A stretch of 40,845 nt of DNA from Bacteroidota bacterium (lineage in GTDB: Bacteria > Bacteroidota > Bacteroidia > Bacteroidales > Lentimicrobiaceae): assembly GCA_023441805.1 (NCBI GenBank), contig JAEZNO010000010.1, positions 1 to 40,845 of the forward strand, given 5' to 3'. Position numbers and translations under genes: made by a program. Of this stretch, positions 8,990 through 16,644 are shown in pieces. Each line of letters begins with the position of its first letter. The first letter of the stretch is position 1. The notes beneath the pieces were generated by a model. That model was not told the DNA's origin. It did no database searches and saw only the letters and a list, made by a program, of their open reading frames with translations.

Positions 8990-9898
8990 TTAAAGTCGCC
9001 TGAATTTTAAGGTTTTACTTTCTCCATCTGCGAAGAGCACCCTTATTAAATAATATCCCGAGGGAAGTTCCGACAGGCTTATATTGCATTCTTTATTGTT
9101 GCAATCGCTTTTCGATTTTAATAGGTGTCCGTTGATATTATACAATAGTATTCTCTGAATTTTATCTTCACCCGAATTGACTACTACAGAATTTCCATCA
9201 CCGACTTCATATACATATACTCGTTTATCGAAGTCGATGTTGCTTATTGCTACTTCGCTATATTCAAGCCATAAATTATCAACTCTTAAAGTGCTTCCAC
9301 CATTAATAGTACCTGATAATATGTCAGATGATACAAACATTATATTCATTGTATCAGGTTCCACAAATGTTTCATACTCAATTGGGAGTGTAAATTGTTG
9401 CCATTGTGTGACATTGCCACCAAATTTAGTGTAAGCATATGCTATAGTATCGCGATTTAGTCCATTCCATCTTGTAAGTCCTATTCCAACAATACAAGAG
9501 TCTACTCCTGTTGGCTGATACTTATAATATCCCTTCAGAAATTTCGGATAGCCGCTTACAGGCACTCCTCCTTCAACAGTTCCTGTTTGATTAGCTATGT
9601 CAATTACAACATTACCTAAAGTCATAATCCCGGGCATGGTTACTGTACCGACAAAGATGATATTCTGACTTACTGATTGGATTTTGGCACTGTATTGTCC
9701 ATTTTGTGGATTGGTTGCTTCACGGGTAACACATATAAAGTTGAGTCCAAGTATGTTCTCATTCGATGTGTCCCAGCTGTTGGGATTATTACCTGTCCAG
9801 TTTTCAAAGTCGTTGTTTGGTATAGCATTTTGAGCAGGCGCAATTTTGACCACAAGCAAAGCAGCTAAGATGGTAATAAGGAGAGTAAATTTATACAT
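8990..9898 (-). CDS. Exported protein with type 9 secretion C-terminal sorting domain
   Basis: A 302-residue protein with signal peptide 1-22 (ends APAQ). The N-terminal beta-rich region begins with an NDFENWTGNNPNSWD stretch, typical of carbohydrate-binding-like jelly-roll domains found in Bacteroidota surface proteins (about residues 24-215). The last 75 residues, with ILLYNINGHLLKS, LPSGYYLIRVLF and the basic end KTLKFRRL, match a type A T9SS sorting domain. It should therefore be exported by the type 9 system and released or anchored at the cell surface. No catalytic motif is seen; the likely role is binding or adhesion. It stands alone, and no T9SS component is encoded nearby. Confidence 0.82.
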   Translation of the reverse strand: MYKFTLLITILAALLVVKIAPAQNAIPNNDFENWTGNNPNSWDTSNENILGLNFICVTREATNPQNGQYSAKIQSVSQNIIFVGTVTMPGIMTLGNVVIDIANQTGTVEGGVPVSGYPKFLKGYYKYQPTGVDSCIVGIGLTRWNGLNRDTIAYAYTKFGGNVTQWQQFTLPIEYETFVEPDTMNIMFVSSDILSGTINGGSTLRVDNLWLEYSEVAISNIDFDKRVYVYEVGDGNSVVVNSGEDKIQRILLYNINGHLLKSKSDCNNKECNISLSELPSGYYLIRVLFADGESKTLKFRRL

Positions 9899-10033
9899 AG
9901 GCTTAATGTTTATTTTTTAGCGAAAATAGTGAATTAGTAAAATAAGACTGCTTTGCTTGAATAATTTGGATGAGAGCGAACAGAGATGATAATCCTGTGA
10001 CAGAGAAAAGAGGCTGTTTCAAAACTTTAGTAG

Positions 10034-10070
10034 AAAAAAAAAGAGGCCATCCACTTTGATAACCTCTTTT
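10034..10070 (-). terminator. Rho-independent terminator downstream of rnpB
   Basis: The minus strand carries AGAGG, a 16-nt loop region and CCTCT followed by a run of nine T residues. It lies about 35 bp beyond the rnpB 3' end. Confidence 0.7.
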
Positions 10071-10104
10071 GATACGGTAAAACAAATAAAAAGAAAAACG
10101 GGAC

Positions 10105-10502
10105 CGTTCAATGCTATAAGCGGGATTCTGTATCCGGCGATGCCGGTTTCTGTCATTTATCTAGACCGAAAGTCACCTTCCGGCTCTTACGACCTACCCC
10201 CCTAGAGAAGCGGGCAGCTTCTTATTTCACCAATGAACGAATCATTTGATGAAATGCCCAGGTATATTTGGTCTTTCAATCCATAAGGTTTACCCGAAGT
10301 ACCAGTCACCTGATACAACTGTGAGCTCTTACCTCACATTTTCACCCTTACCCACAAAGGAGACCTTTGACAGGCGGTTATTTTCTGTGGCACTTTCTGT
10401 TTCCTCCGGCTGAGGAACCTTCCCGTTAGGAAGTATGGCGCCCTGCATTGCCCCGACTTTCCTCTTCGGATTTTGAATCCGAAGCGACAGAATGCATTGA
10501 TT
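10105..10502 (-). ncRNA. rnpB: RNase P RNA (bacterial type A)
   Basis: The catalytic RNA of RNase P, which matures tRNA 5' ends. The 5' conserved region GAGGAAAGTCGGGGC lies on the minus strand at about 10450-10464. The 3' conserved region ACAGAATCCCGCTTATA lies at 10115-10131, and the internal stretch corresponding to plus-strand CGACCTACCCCCC is near 10190-10202. The ends are set by helix P1, which pairs minus-strand TCAATGC (10494-10500) with GCATTGA (10108-10114). Small reading frames inside this interval are not genes. Confidence 0.95.
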
Positions 10503-10583
10503 TTTACCGTTTTTCAAAGAACTTTATCGTACAAAGATATAACAAAAACCGAGCCGCAATGAATGATTTTTCTGTTAAGATTA

Positions 10584-10615
10584 TTTGGATTAATGTAAAG
10601 TATACTTTACATTTG
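10584..10615 (+). promoter_or_regulatory. Promoter overlapped by a perfect palindromic operator
   Basis: Seen: a -33 TTTG (10584-10587), a 20-nt spacer and a -7 box TACATTTG (10608-10615), a full match to the Bacteroidota promoter. Over it lies a perfect inverted repeat with 20-bp core ATGTAAAGTATACTTTACAT (10593-10612), extended by one further A/T pair. The start codon of the first gene is only about 23 nt downstream. Inferred: this is the binding site of the XRE regulator encoded by the second gene, giving autorepression. Confidence 0.8.
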
Positions 10616-10637
10616 CCTAAACTTAAAGCTATCAGCC

Positions 10638-11192
10638 ATGAATAATTATACTCTAATGCCACTTTATGGATATCGCCTTAAATATCCGGGAATTGCACTT
10701 TCTGTAATATCTGTTACAGCATTGTTTTTTGTCAATAAAATCTATGCTCTTTCATTGTTTGATGGTTTCAATAAAATTGATTATTACACATTGTGTCTGT
10801 TGCTCAGTGGAATAGGTCTTTTCTATATTGCATTTAGCAAAGAAAGAAATGAAGATGAAAGGATAGCCATAATAAGAGATAAAACTTTTAGAATGTCATT
10901 TGCAACAGTTGTTGCATGTTTTATGGCGATAACAATCCCTCAAATGTTTTTAATTGGCGATTATAACAGTAGTAAGATGATTTCAATATCAAAAGTCTAT
11001 GCAATGTTTATGTTTCTCTTGAATCTTTGTCTGTTAAATCAGGTAGTGGTTTTCTACTTCAGGATTTACACAAATTCGGATATGAAGTCCTACGACTTTA
11101 CAGTAATAGAAAACATAAAGAACAATAAGACTTTGTACTCATTCTTTGGGTTGCTATATTTAGCAGGAATTATTATCCTTCTTATGCTATGA
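10638..11192 (+). CDS. Integral membrane protein paired with an XRE regulator
   Basis: A 184-residue protein with about five hydrophobic segments (near residues 17-35, 48-66, 88-107, 118-140 and 165-183) and a charged cytoplasmic stretch FSKERNEDERIAIIRDKTFR after the second. The ERNEDERI...RDK segment recurs in small membrane proteins encoded next to XRE regulators. The stop overlaps the regulator's start codon (ATGA), so the pair is translationally coupled. The pair reads from the palindrome-controlled promoter just upstream. Function unknown; it may sense or relay a membrane signal to the regulator. Confidence 0.75.
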   Translation: MNNYTLMPLYGYRLKYPGIALSVISVTALFFVNKIYALSLFDGFNKIDYYTLCLLLSGIGLFYIAFSKERNEDERIAIIRDKTFRMSFATVVACFMAITIPQMFLIGDYNSSKMISISKVYAMFMFLLNLCLLNQVVVFYFRIYTNSDMKSYDFTVIENIKNNKTLYSFFGLLYLAGIIILLML

Positions 11193-11389
11193 AGAATAAT
11201 CTCAGGCAATTACGCGATCAACACGATTATTCGCAAACCGATCTGGCAAACTACCTTAAAGTGTCAAGGCAGACGGTTTACTCGATTGAAACCGGGAAGT
11301 TCATTCCAAGTACTGTATTAGCACTTAAAATTGGAGCATTATTCAACTTAAAGGTTGAGGATATTTTCATTCTTGAAGAGAATGATTGA
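11189..11389 (+). CDS. Small XRE-family (Cro/C1-type) transcriptional regulator
   Basis: A 66-residue protein that is essentially one helix-turn-helix domain, with LRDQHDYSQTDLANYLKVSR as the first helices and QTVYSIETGKFIPSTVLALK as the recognition helix and following turn. It ends VEDIFILEEND, as in the YozG-like group of minimal XRE regulators. Its ATG overlaps the stop of the upstream membrane protein. As a dimer it would fit the palindrome at 10592-10613, which covers the operon promoter, so negative autoregulation is likely (inferred). Confidence 0.9.
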   Translation: MKNNLRQLRDQHDYSQTDLANYLKVSRQTVYSIETGKFIPSTVLALKIGALFNLKVEDIFILEEND

Positions 11390-11426
11390 TGCATTATCAA
11401 ACTTCTAGTTAAGTCAATTAGTCTTT

Positions 11427-12554
11427 TCAGTGAATGATGATTTCAATTGCACCATTGCCGTATTTCTCAAACTTAGCCCGGCGTAATTCTATATTCTCGT
11501 AATCTTTGAGTTTATTTATAAGGGCAGCTTTCAAAGTTCCGTTGCCAATTCCATGGATAAAAACCACCTTGTTGTAATCATAGGCTATAGCACTTTCAAG
11601 CATTTTCATGAAATACTCTATCTGGTAAAGCAATATTTCATTCTGAGGCATCTTTGGATAATCCGGAGTCAATGCTGATATATGAAGATCAACTTCAGCT
11701 TCCCTGTGGCCGGTTTTATGCCTGTCGATTAGTGCCTTAGGGGATACTGCCTCAACCTTCTGCTTTGCAGCAGGATCAATATTTAACTTATCAAGCTCAC
11801 TTACTGAAGAAAATTTCTGTGAAACCAGATCTCCCAAATTCAGCAATATTACTTTCGAGCCGGTTAGCTGAAACTCACTGTAACTGGTTTCTTTGTAAAA
11901 ACGTGAAGACTTTACTTGGAAAGCTGCATGTAGAGGTCTGTAAACTTCCGGCATCTCAGAGGCAAAGAACATTACTTGCACTATACCATTCGACCAAGCC
12001 TCCAGATCCTCCCTGGTTATTGTCTCAATATGAATCTTAGAGTACGGTGGTATAACTTCGTAACTCACACCATCATAAGAAGCACTCTCTTCCTCAAGGA
12101 TAAATGAATATATGGCGTCAAGAGAAGTATTGTTTATCAAATAGATATTTATGTTGCCTGAAATCAGCCATTTTTGATCAAGTGGCTCCCACACTAAATA
12201 AATACCTTCAGTAATTCCTGCTCCTGATGCTTTGTAAATTGATGTTATCAGATCAACTTCGTTATCCGGTATATTTTGTTTTTCGCTTGGCCTTACTACA
12301 GAGTGTGGGGTAGTCTTCCGTGTAGAATCACTATCAGATGGTCCATTCTGCCGTACTATAACATTTGAAGGTCTGTCGAAAAACCTGTCAGCCATACCAC
12401 CCGGCTCAATTTTAACCAGTTCACTTGCCAGAACAGGAACTTCAAATCCTTCCTCGATAGCAACCTGTACCATGGTAGTGCTCAAAAGTGCCGTTACAAT
12501 CCCGCCTCCCTTTTCATTCAGAAATCTAACTTTATCTCCTACTTTCAATTCCAT
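11427..12554 (-). CDS. DUF2027 and Smr-domain protein
   Basis: A 375-residue cytoplasmic protein. The N-terminal 60 residues (GDKVRFLNEKGGGIVTALLS) match the DUF2027/MutS2-like beta-barrel start. A beta-rich middle (about 100-260) follows, and the C-terminal Smr domain (288-375) carries VDLHI and HGIGNG (334-339) and ends GAIEIIIH. Smr domains are nicking endonuclease or nucleic-acid-binding modules related to the MutS2 C-terminus; the DUF2027-Smr architecture is characteristic of Bacteroidota. The exact role is not established. It converges with the XRE operon and has its own candidate promoter at 12580-12587. Confidence 0.88.
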   Translation of the reverse strand: MELKVGDKVRFLNEKGGGIVTALLSTTMVQVAIEEGFEVPVLASELVKIEPGGMADRFFDRPSNVIVRQNGPSDSDSTRKTTPHSVVRPSEKQNIPDNEVDLITSIYKASGAGITEGIYLVWEPLDQKWLISGNINIYLINNTSLDAIYSFILEEESASYDGVSYEVIPPYSKIHIETITREDLEAWSNGIVQVMFFASEMPEVYRPLHAAFQVKSSRFYKETSYSEFQLTGSKVILLNLGDLVSQKFSSVSELDKLNIDPAAKQKVEAVSPKALIDRHKTGHREAEVDLHISALTPDYPKMPQNEILLYQIEYFMKMLESAIAYDYNKVVFIHGIGNGTLKAALINKLKDYENIELRRAKFEKYGNGAIEIIIH

Positions 12555-12579
12555 TCTTTCCTTTTTTTATTAGAACATG

Positions 12580-12587
12580 CAAAAGTA
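12580..12587 (-). promoter_or_regulatory. Candidate -7 box for the DUF2027/Smr gene
   Basis: The minus strand reads TACTTTTG followed by CATG, a full match to TAnnTTTG, 26 bp upstream of the start codon. No -33 TTG was recognised. Confidence 0.5.
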
Positions 12588-12724
12588 ATGAATAGCATAG
12601 GATTGAGAGATAGAAATTTAAACATGCAGCTGTATTGAATTTTTGAGTATTTTTGATTCTATTCATGATAGATTATTATTAGGTGCAGGCATTTTATTCC
12701 TGCACTTAATCTTAGTGTTGTAAA

Positions 12725-13867
12725 GTGGAAAAATTAATTCTGTTCATATCATTATTCTGCTTACTTGGATGCAGAGAAAAGGATAAAGCTGTTCCTGAAT
12801 GGGAGACTACTCCCTATGAAATTACTATTCCACTTTATTTTCCTACTGTCTTAAATATTCCTGAAGATAATCCTTTAACAGTGGAAGGCATAACTCTTGG
12901 GAGATTTCTTTTTTACGACGGGAGATTGTCCGGGAGGACAGAACCGGACTCCCTCATGAGTTGTGGTCATTGTCATGTACAAGAGAATAATTTCAGGGCT
13001 GGATTGTATAATGAAAATGCAATAGATGGGATTCCTGTTGGAATTAAAGGTGTTAAGACCTTACATGCAACACTTCCATTGATAAATCTGGTATGGAATA
13101 AAACCGGTTATACATGGAATGGTGCCGTCCACCCCAATTATTCTGTGCATGGAAACGGAAATATTGAAGATATAGTAATCGCTACTATTCTTCACCCTGC
13201 TGAATTGGCCGGAGATACATCCCTTACCGTCAATCTGATACAAAACACTCCCGGCTACCCTGAGCTTTTCAAAAAAGCGTTTGGTACAGAGAAAGTCACT
13301 GCCGACAGAATAGCTAAAGCAATAGCCCAATTTGTGAGAACACTGATTTCAGCAAACTCACGATTTGATAAGTATCTGCGAGGGGAGCTTCAGCTGAATG
13401 AGGATGAGCTTGCAGGTTTTGTATTGTTTTCTACTGAAGAAGGGGGCGATTGTTTCCATTGTCACGGTAGTAGTGGAAATCCTTTATTTACCACTAATCT
13501 ATTCTATAATAATGGGAAGGATACTGTCTTTAACACTTATGACGATAGATATTCAGTCAGTGGGAACATGATTGATATAGGAAGTTATAAAGCTACAACT
13601 CTTCGTAACATATCAACCGGTGGTCCGTACATGCACGACGGGCGCTTTAAGACTCTAGATGAAGTAATTGATTTTTATTCACATAATGTGAGGATGTCGG
13701 ATTATATAAGTCCACTCATGCATCATGCAGCAACGAATGGAATTCAACTAACCCCGCTTGAGAAGAATCAGCTTAAAGCTTTTCTGCAGAGCCTAACTGA
13801 CGAAGAATTTCTAACAAACCCTGAATTTGGGCCTCCGACTCATTTTCCCGATGGGAAACCCTTTTGA
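12725..13867 (+). CDS. Dihaem cytochrome c peroxidase / MauG-family lipoprotein
   Basis: A 380-residue protein with two haem c motifs, CGHCH (Cys80-His84) and CFHCH (Cys243-His247). It has the family landmarks LGRFLFYDGRLS before the first haem and YMHDGRFKTLDEVIDFYSH near the end. Such proteins reduce hydrogen peroxide or carry out MauG-type oxidations in the periplasm, with electrons from a small c-type cytochrome or quinol route. The N-terminus (FCLLGC, Cys16) looks like a lipobox, so it is probably membrane-anchored. Translation starts at GTG (12725); no in-frame ATG precedes the signal. The last 28 bp overlap the convergent flavodoxin gene. Confidence 0.9.
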   Translation: MEKLILFISLFCLLGCREKDKAVPEWETTPYEITIPLYFPTVLNIPEDNPLTVEGITLGRFLFYDGRLSGRTEPDSLMSCGHCHVQENNFRAGLYNENAIDGIPVGIKGVKTLHATLPLINLVWNKTGYTWNGAVHPNYSVHGNGNIEDIVIATILHPAELAGDTSLTVNLIQNTPGYPELFKKAFGTEKVTADRIAKAIAQFVRTLISANSRFDKYLRGELQLNEDELAGFVLFSTEEGGDCFHCHGSSGNPLFTTNLFYNNGKDTVFNTYDDRYSVSGNMIDIGSYKATTLRNISTGGPYMHDGRFKTLDEVIDFYSHNVRMSDYISPLMHHAATNGIQLTPLEKNQLKAFLQSLTDEEFLTNPEFGPPTHFPDGKPF

Positions 13868-14337
13868 TTTTCAAGCAATGTCTTGATCCATTCATCAGCT
13901 CTTTTAACCTCTCCCTCTAAAAGTGGGCCTTCACGACCGGTTACCAAGAAGCCCTCTGCTCCAATTATTTGGGCTCCTTTGTTTTTCAGTTTCCTTACTA
14001 TTGGAGTAACCGCATAACCCCCACGCCTGACAAGCCACCTGAGAAATTTACTTTCAATGGTTCGAACATCAATGCGGGTGTCGAATGCGATGACCTTGCT
14101 GTTGTTAATCGCATTCCCTTCCACTTTGTCGAGAAATTCAAGCATCTTTTTACTGGCAGTGAATCCCTGTGTTGGAGCACCAATAATTAATAAGTCAGCC
14201 TGACGGATATCATTATTATCCGCTTCATCAACCCTTTTGCTGATCACTGAATGTCCATGAGCAGTGAATGTTTCTTCAATTTTCCTGGCTATCAGGGCTG
14301 TGTTCCCAAACATTGAATCGTAAACAAGCAACATCAT
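13840..14337 (-). CDS. Flavodoxin-family protein
   Basis: A 165-residue cytoplasmic flavodoxin-like fold. The FMN phosphate loop YDSMFGNTALIA lies at residues 6-17 (canonical T/S-x-T/S-G-N-T is here D-S-M-F-G-N-T), followed by LLIIGAPTQGF and the strand VIAFDTR. It would carry one or two electrons as bound FMN; the redox partner is unknown. Its 3' end overlaps the end of the convergent peroxidase gene by 28 bp. A 7-bp inverted repeat (14354-14370) and a near-consensus -7 box (TGAATTTG on the minus strand, about 14366-14373) lie upstream. Confidence 0.85.
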   Translation of the reverse strand: MMLLVYDSMFGNTALIARKIEETFTAHGHSVISKRVDEADNNDIRQADLLIIGAPTQGFTASKKMLEFLDKVEGNAINNSKVIAFDTRIDVRTIESKFLRWLVRRGGYAVTPIVRKLKNKGAQIIGAEGFLVTGREGPLLEGEVKRADEWIKTLLENQKGFPSGK

Positions 14338-14353
14338 AATGTTATTCTTAACG

Positions 14354-14370
14354 ATTTGTATCTTACAAAT
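14354..14370 (-). promoter_or_regulatory. Inverted repeat ATTTGTA-TCT-TACAAAT upstream of the flavodoxin gene
   Basis: A perfect 7-bp inverted repeat with a 3-bp centre lies 17 bp before the flavodoxin start codon and overlaps a one-mismatch -7 box. It may be an operator. No T-run follows on either strand, so a terminator is unlikely. Confidence 0.4.
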
Positions 14371-14391
14371 TCAGGAATGTAAATATAAGAA

Positions 14392-15459
14392 TTATCTCTT
14401 GCCAATTATTGTAATTAATTCCAGATCGAAAGTGATTCCCACATAGGCATTTATTTTCCATGCTTTATTAGTCGGAATAGCTGTACCTGCCACTAGTACA
14501 TCGCCAACATTGAATCCATCCTTGAGCACTTCGTATTCAGCAATGTTGGCACCTGCATTAAAATGAACCACATCGAAAAGCTTCACATTCGGCCCCAAAT
14601 AGAAATTCTTGAAGAGGTTATTACCTCCAAAGCCCAGGAAGAATCCAACATCATAAGTGAGTGAGGCACCCGGTCTACTCAAATCTTTTACCATAAACGT
14701 AGCACCTGTAACATAATCAAATTCCACATTGCTACTGTTATTGTTATCTATTACATACACAGATGGATTATTAACATCTTTAGGAGCTAAAACAAAGTCG
14801 GGTGTCCGATAATTCTTAATTGCAAATCCCTGAACAACTCTCATCTTTTTCTTTTTATTCGTCACCGTAGTATAGCGTGATTCGCAATCTTTAACTTTCA
14901 GCTCGGTATACTTGAGTTGTTCGGTAGTCTTCACCAAGTCTTTTTCAGTTTGGAGAAGTGCAAGCCTTAGTGTATCTATTCGCTTTAGGGCCAAATCTTT
15001 ATCAGTCATTATTCGTTCTATCTCAACATTACGCTGATTAATATCCTTTTCCCTGTCATCAATACTTTTTTGCAAAAGATTGATCTCTCTTTCTTTGCCT
15101 TCAAGCTTGGTGTCACGGGCTGAAATCTGACCTTCAAGTTTGACTTTATCAAGGATATTACTGTTTAGAGCATCTTTATAAAGCTGCTCTTTTTCGTTGA
15201 ATAGAGTTTCTTTCTCCTTCTGCAATCTGATCTGCTCTTCAAGATTCCTGTTCTTTGTCTCAAGTTGTATTTCCAGGTCTTTAACCTGTGCCTGATTGAG
15301 TTGCAGTAGCTTTGAAACCACTGACAGGCTATCACGCAGTTGAATGATAATGGAGTCGTTATAAGTTTGTGAGACTGATGTCTGACAAGTGAAAAAAATA
15401 AACAGCGAGAGTAGTGTTAACTTAGTTAAGTTAAGTATCATTGATTGGGGGGTTGTCAT
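14392..15459 (-). CDS. Exported coiled-coil protein of unknown function
   Basis: A 355-residue protein with a signal peptide ending near SVSQ (about residue 31). A long heptad-rich coiled coil follows (about 40-200, with many Leu/Lys/Glu/Gln), then a lysine cluster NKKKKM and a C-terminal beta-rich domain of about 150 residues with several glycine-rich strands, possibly a small outer-membrane barrel or OmpA-like shell. Met1 or Met7 (15441) could be the start. The striking feature is upstream: a folded RNA with a terminator that ends about 12 nt before Met1. There is little room for a separate promoter, so expression probably depends on read-through of that terminator. Confidence 0.65.
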   Translation of the reverse strand: MTTPQSMILNLTKLTLLSLFIFFTCQTSVSQTYNDSIIIQLRDSLSVVSKLLQLNQAQVKDLEIQLETKNRNLEEQIRLQKEKETLFNEKEQLYKDALNSNILDKVKLEGQISARDTKLEGKEREINLLQKSIDDREKDINQRNVEIERIMTDKDLALKRIDTLRLALLQTEKDLVKTTEQLKYTELKVKDCESRYTTVTNKKKKMRVVQGFAIKNYRTPDFVLAPKDVNNPSVYVIDNNNSSNVEFDYVTGATFMVKDLSRPGASLTYDVGFFLGFGGNNLFKNFYLGPNVKLFDVVHFNAGANIAEYEVLKDGFNVGDVLVAGTAIPTNKAWKINAYVGITFDLELITIIGKR

Positions 15460-15470
15460 AATACAATTCT

Positions 15471-15505
15471 AAAAAAAAAGCCCTGCGAAATTACAAGGCT
15501 TTTTT
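15471..15505 (-). terminator. Intrinsic terminator just upstream of the coiled-coil protein gene
   Basis: A 9-bp stem (15497-15505 with 15474-15482, AAAAAAGCC/GGCTTTTTT) is followed by a T-run on the minus strand. It ends about 12 nt before the ATG at 15459. The A/T symmetry would also allow termination on the plus strand. Confidence 0.75.
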
Positions 15506-15680
15506 ATTCAAATAAACATTAGCCGAAATTTACAACGCCGGTTTCATGCTTAAATTATGCATAACGAATGAAGACATATCTGAAGCCTCACCAATCATGT
15601 TAGTTACCGGCCTTTCGGTACTATGTCATGCTTTAGTCTCCATTCAAAAGGGAGCAAGCAATAAGTTTGAACTAAATTTA
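15471..15680 (-). ncRNA. Structured leader or independent small RNA (6S-like rod) ending in a terminator
   Basis: Nested helices can be drawn on the minus strand. TTTAgTTCAAA (15666-15676) pairs with TTTGAATAAA (15503-15512). TGCTT (15656-15660) pairs with AAGCA (15547-15551). GAATGGAGAC (15636-15645) pairs with GTCTTCATTC (15566-15575, one G.U). AAGC/GCTT or CATG/CATG pairs come next, and a TACCG/CGGTA apical hairpin lies at 15605-15620. A terminator directly follows the closing helix. The overall shape is a long rod with an asymmetric bubble, reminiscent of 6S RNA, but no conserved sequence was recognised. A cis-acting attenuator for the gene downstream is the main alternative. Confidence 0.5.
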
Positions 15681-15712
15681 CTTACTTTGCAATCGTTAAA
15701 AAATTGCAATCA

Positions 15713-16582
15713 ATGACAAATTTCAGCAAGCTTACCATAAAACGTTTTAATCTGTTAGGATCAGAATCTGATGATGAGGGTGTTATACTAAATGAAGTAT
15801 TCTACAATGAAGACGGACATGAAATTGAGCGACTAAATTATACTACCGAGGGAGATTTAGAAGAGCATATTCTAGTGGAAATAGTTGATGGAAAGCCTGT
15901 TGATGAACGCCTTGAAATTAATGGCGAGGTAACTGAACGAACCACAAGGACATTTGATGAGAAGGGAAGGGTTAGTACCGAACACCGAACTTATGCCGAA
16001 GGAGGAATTGATATTATAACCTATGAGTATGATGGTGATAATCTTATCCATCGCATTGTAACTGACGAGGATGGTGAAGAAGGACAAAAAGAAGTCAGAG
16101 AATACAATGATGGTAAGATTCAAAAAGAGATTTCCTACGATCTTTTCGGAAATATCGAAGATGAAAAGACCTATGAATACGATGATGAAGGTAAACTATC
16201 AGCAGTAACTGAAATATCATACAGAGGTGATTTACCTGAAAAGAGTATATCGTTTTTTGACGAAGCGGGGAGGATGACAACTGAAAAGAAGTATGATTCA
16301 AAAGATCGCTTAATAGCAAGGACGATTATTCAGTACAATGAACAAAACCATCCTGTGCTTTTTGAGGAAGAAAGTACTCGAGGTAAAAAGATTACAGTGC
16401 TCGATTATGATGAATCGGGAAACAACACACGACAGGAAGAGACTGACGGTGATGGCAAAAGAATTAGTCTGGTAGAAAGAACCTTCAATGAAAATGGACA
16501 CCCGGCTTCAGCCGAGGTAATTATTGAGCCGACTTTATATCATCCTGGTCAGCATTACAAACTAGAATATATCTATTCCTGA
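15713..16582 (+). CDS. Acidic cytoplasmic protein with degenerate YD/RHS-like repeats
   Basis: A 289-residue very acidic protein built of roughly 20-residue units such as TYEYDDEGKLSAVTEISY, SISFFDEAGRMTTEKKY and RTFNENGHPASAEVII. The pattern (Y/F)(D/N)-E-x-G-(R/K/H) resembles RHS/YD repeats, which normally belong to large secreted toxins or wall proteins. Here there is no signal peptide, no lipobox and no toxin domain. A TTG nine bases upstream is in frame, but ATG at 15713 is the better start, 24-30 nt after a one-mismatch -7 box (TTACTTTG, about 15682-15689). Function unknown; possibly a small beta-sheet binding protein. Confidence 0.75.
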   Translation: MTNFSKLTIKRFNLLGSESDDEGVILNEVFYNEDGHEIERLNYTTEGDLEEHILVEIVDGKPVDERLEINGEVTERTTRTFDEKGRVSTEHRTYAEGGIDIITYEYDGDNLIHRIVTDEDGEEGQKEVREYNDGKIQKEISYDLFGNIEDEKTYEYDDEGKLSAVTEISYRGDLPEKSISFFDEAGRMTTEKKYDSKDRLIARTIIQYNEQNHPVLFEEESTRGKKITVLDYDESGNNTRQEETDGDGKRISLVERTFNENGHPASAEVIIEPTLYHPGQHYKLEYIYS

Positions 16583-16644
16583 TTGAACATGTTGAGTATC
16601 TATATGAGGTAGACACTCTGCCGGGGTGGTACTACATTTCATGA

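Noticed and set aside
10006..10024. Insertion sequence end suggested by the GAGGCTGTTTC motif, also present near 32465
   Set aside because: In the second location it is plainly a terminator arm; no transposase or terminal inverted repeat pair was found.
9903..10085. 60-residue minus-strand ORF
   Set aside because: It spans the rnpB terminator and A-runs and has no plausible start context; it is probably chance.
10329..10645. Short ORFs on both strands around 10329-10645
   Set aside because: They lie in or across the RNase P RNA gene and the promoter of the XRE operon; their composition is not protein-like.
15704..15712. TTG as the start of the YD-repeat gene; likewise TTG at 35180 and 35941
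   Set aside because: Each has a better in-frame ATG shortly downstream, and the one at 35941 lies inside the TATCTTTG promoter box.
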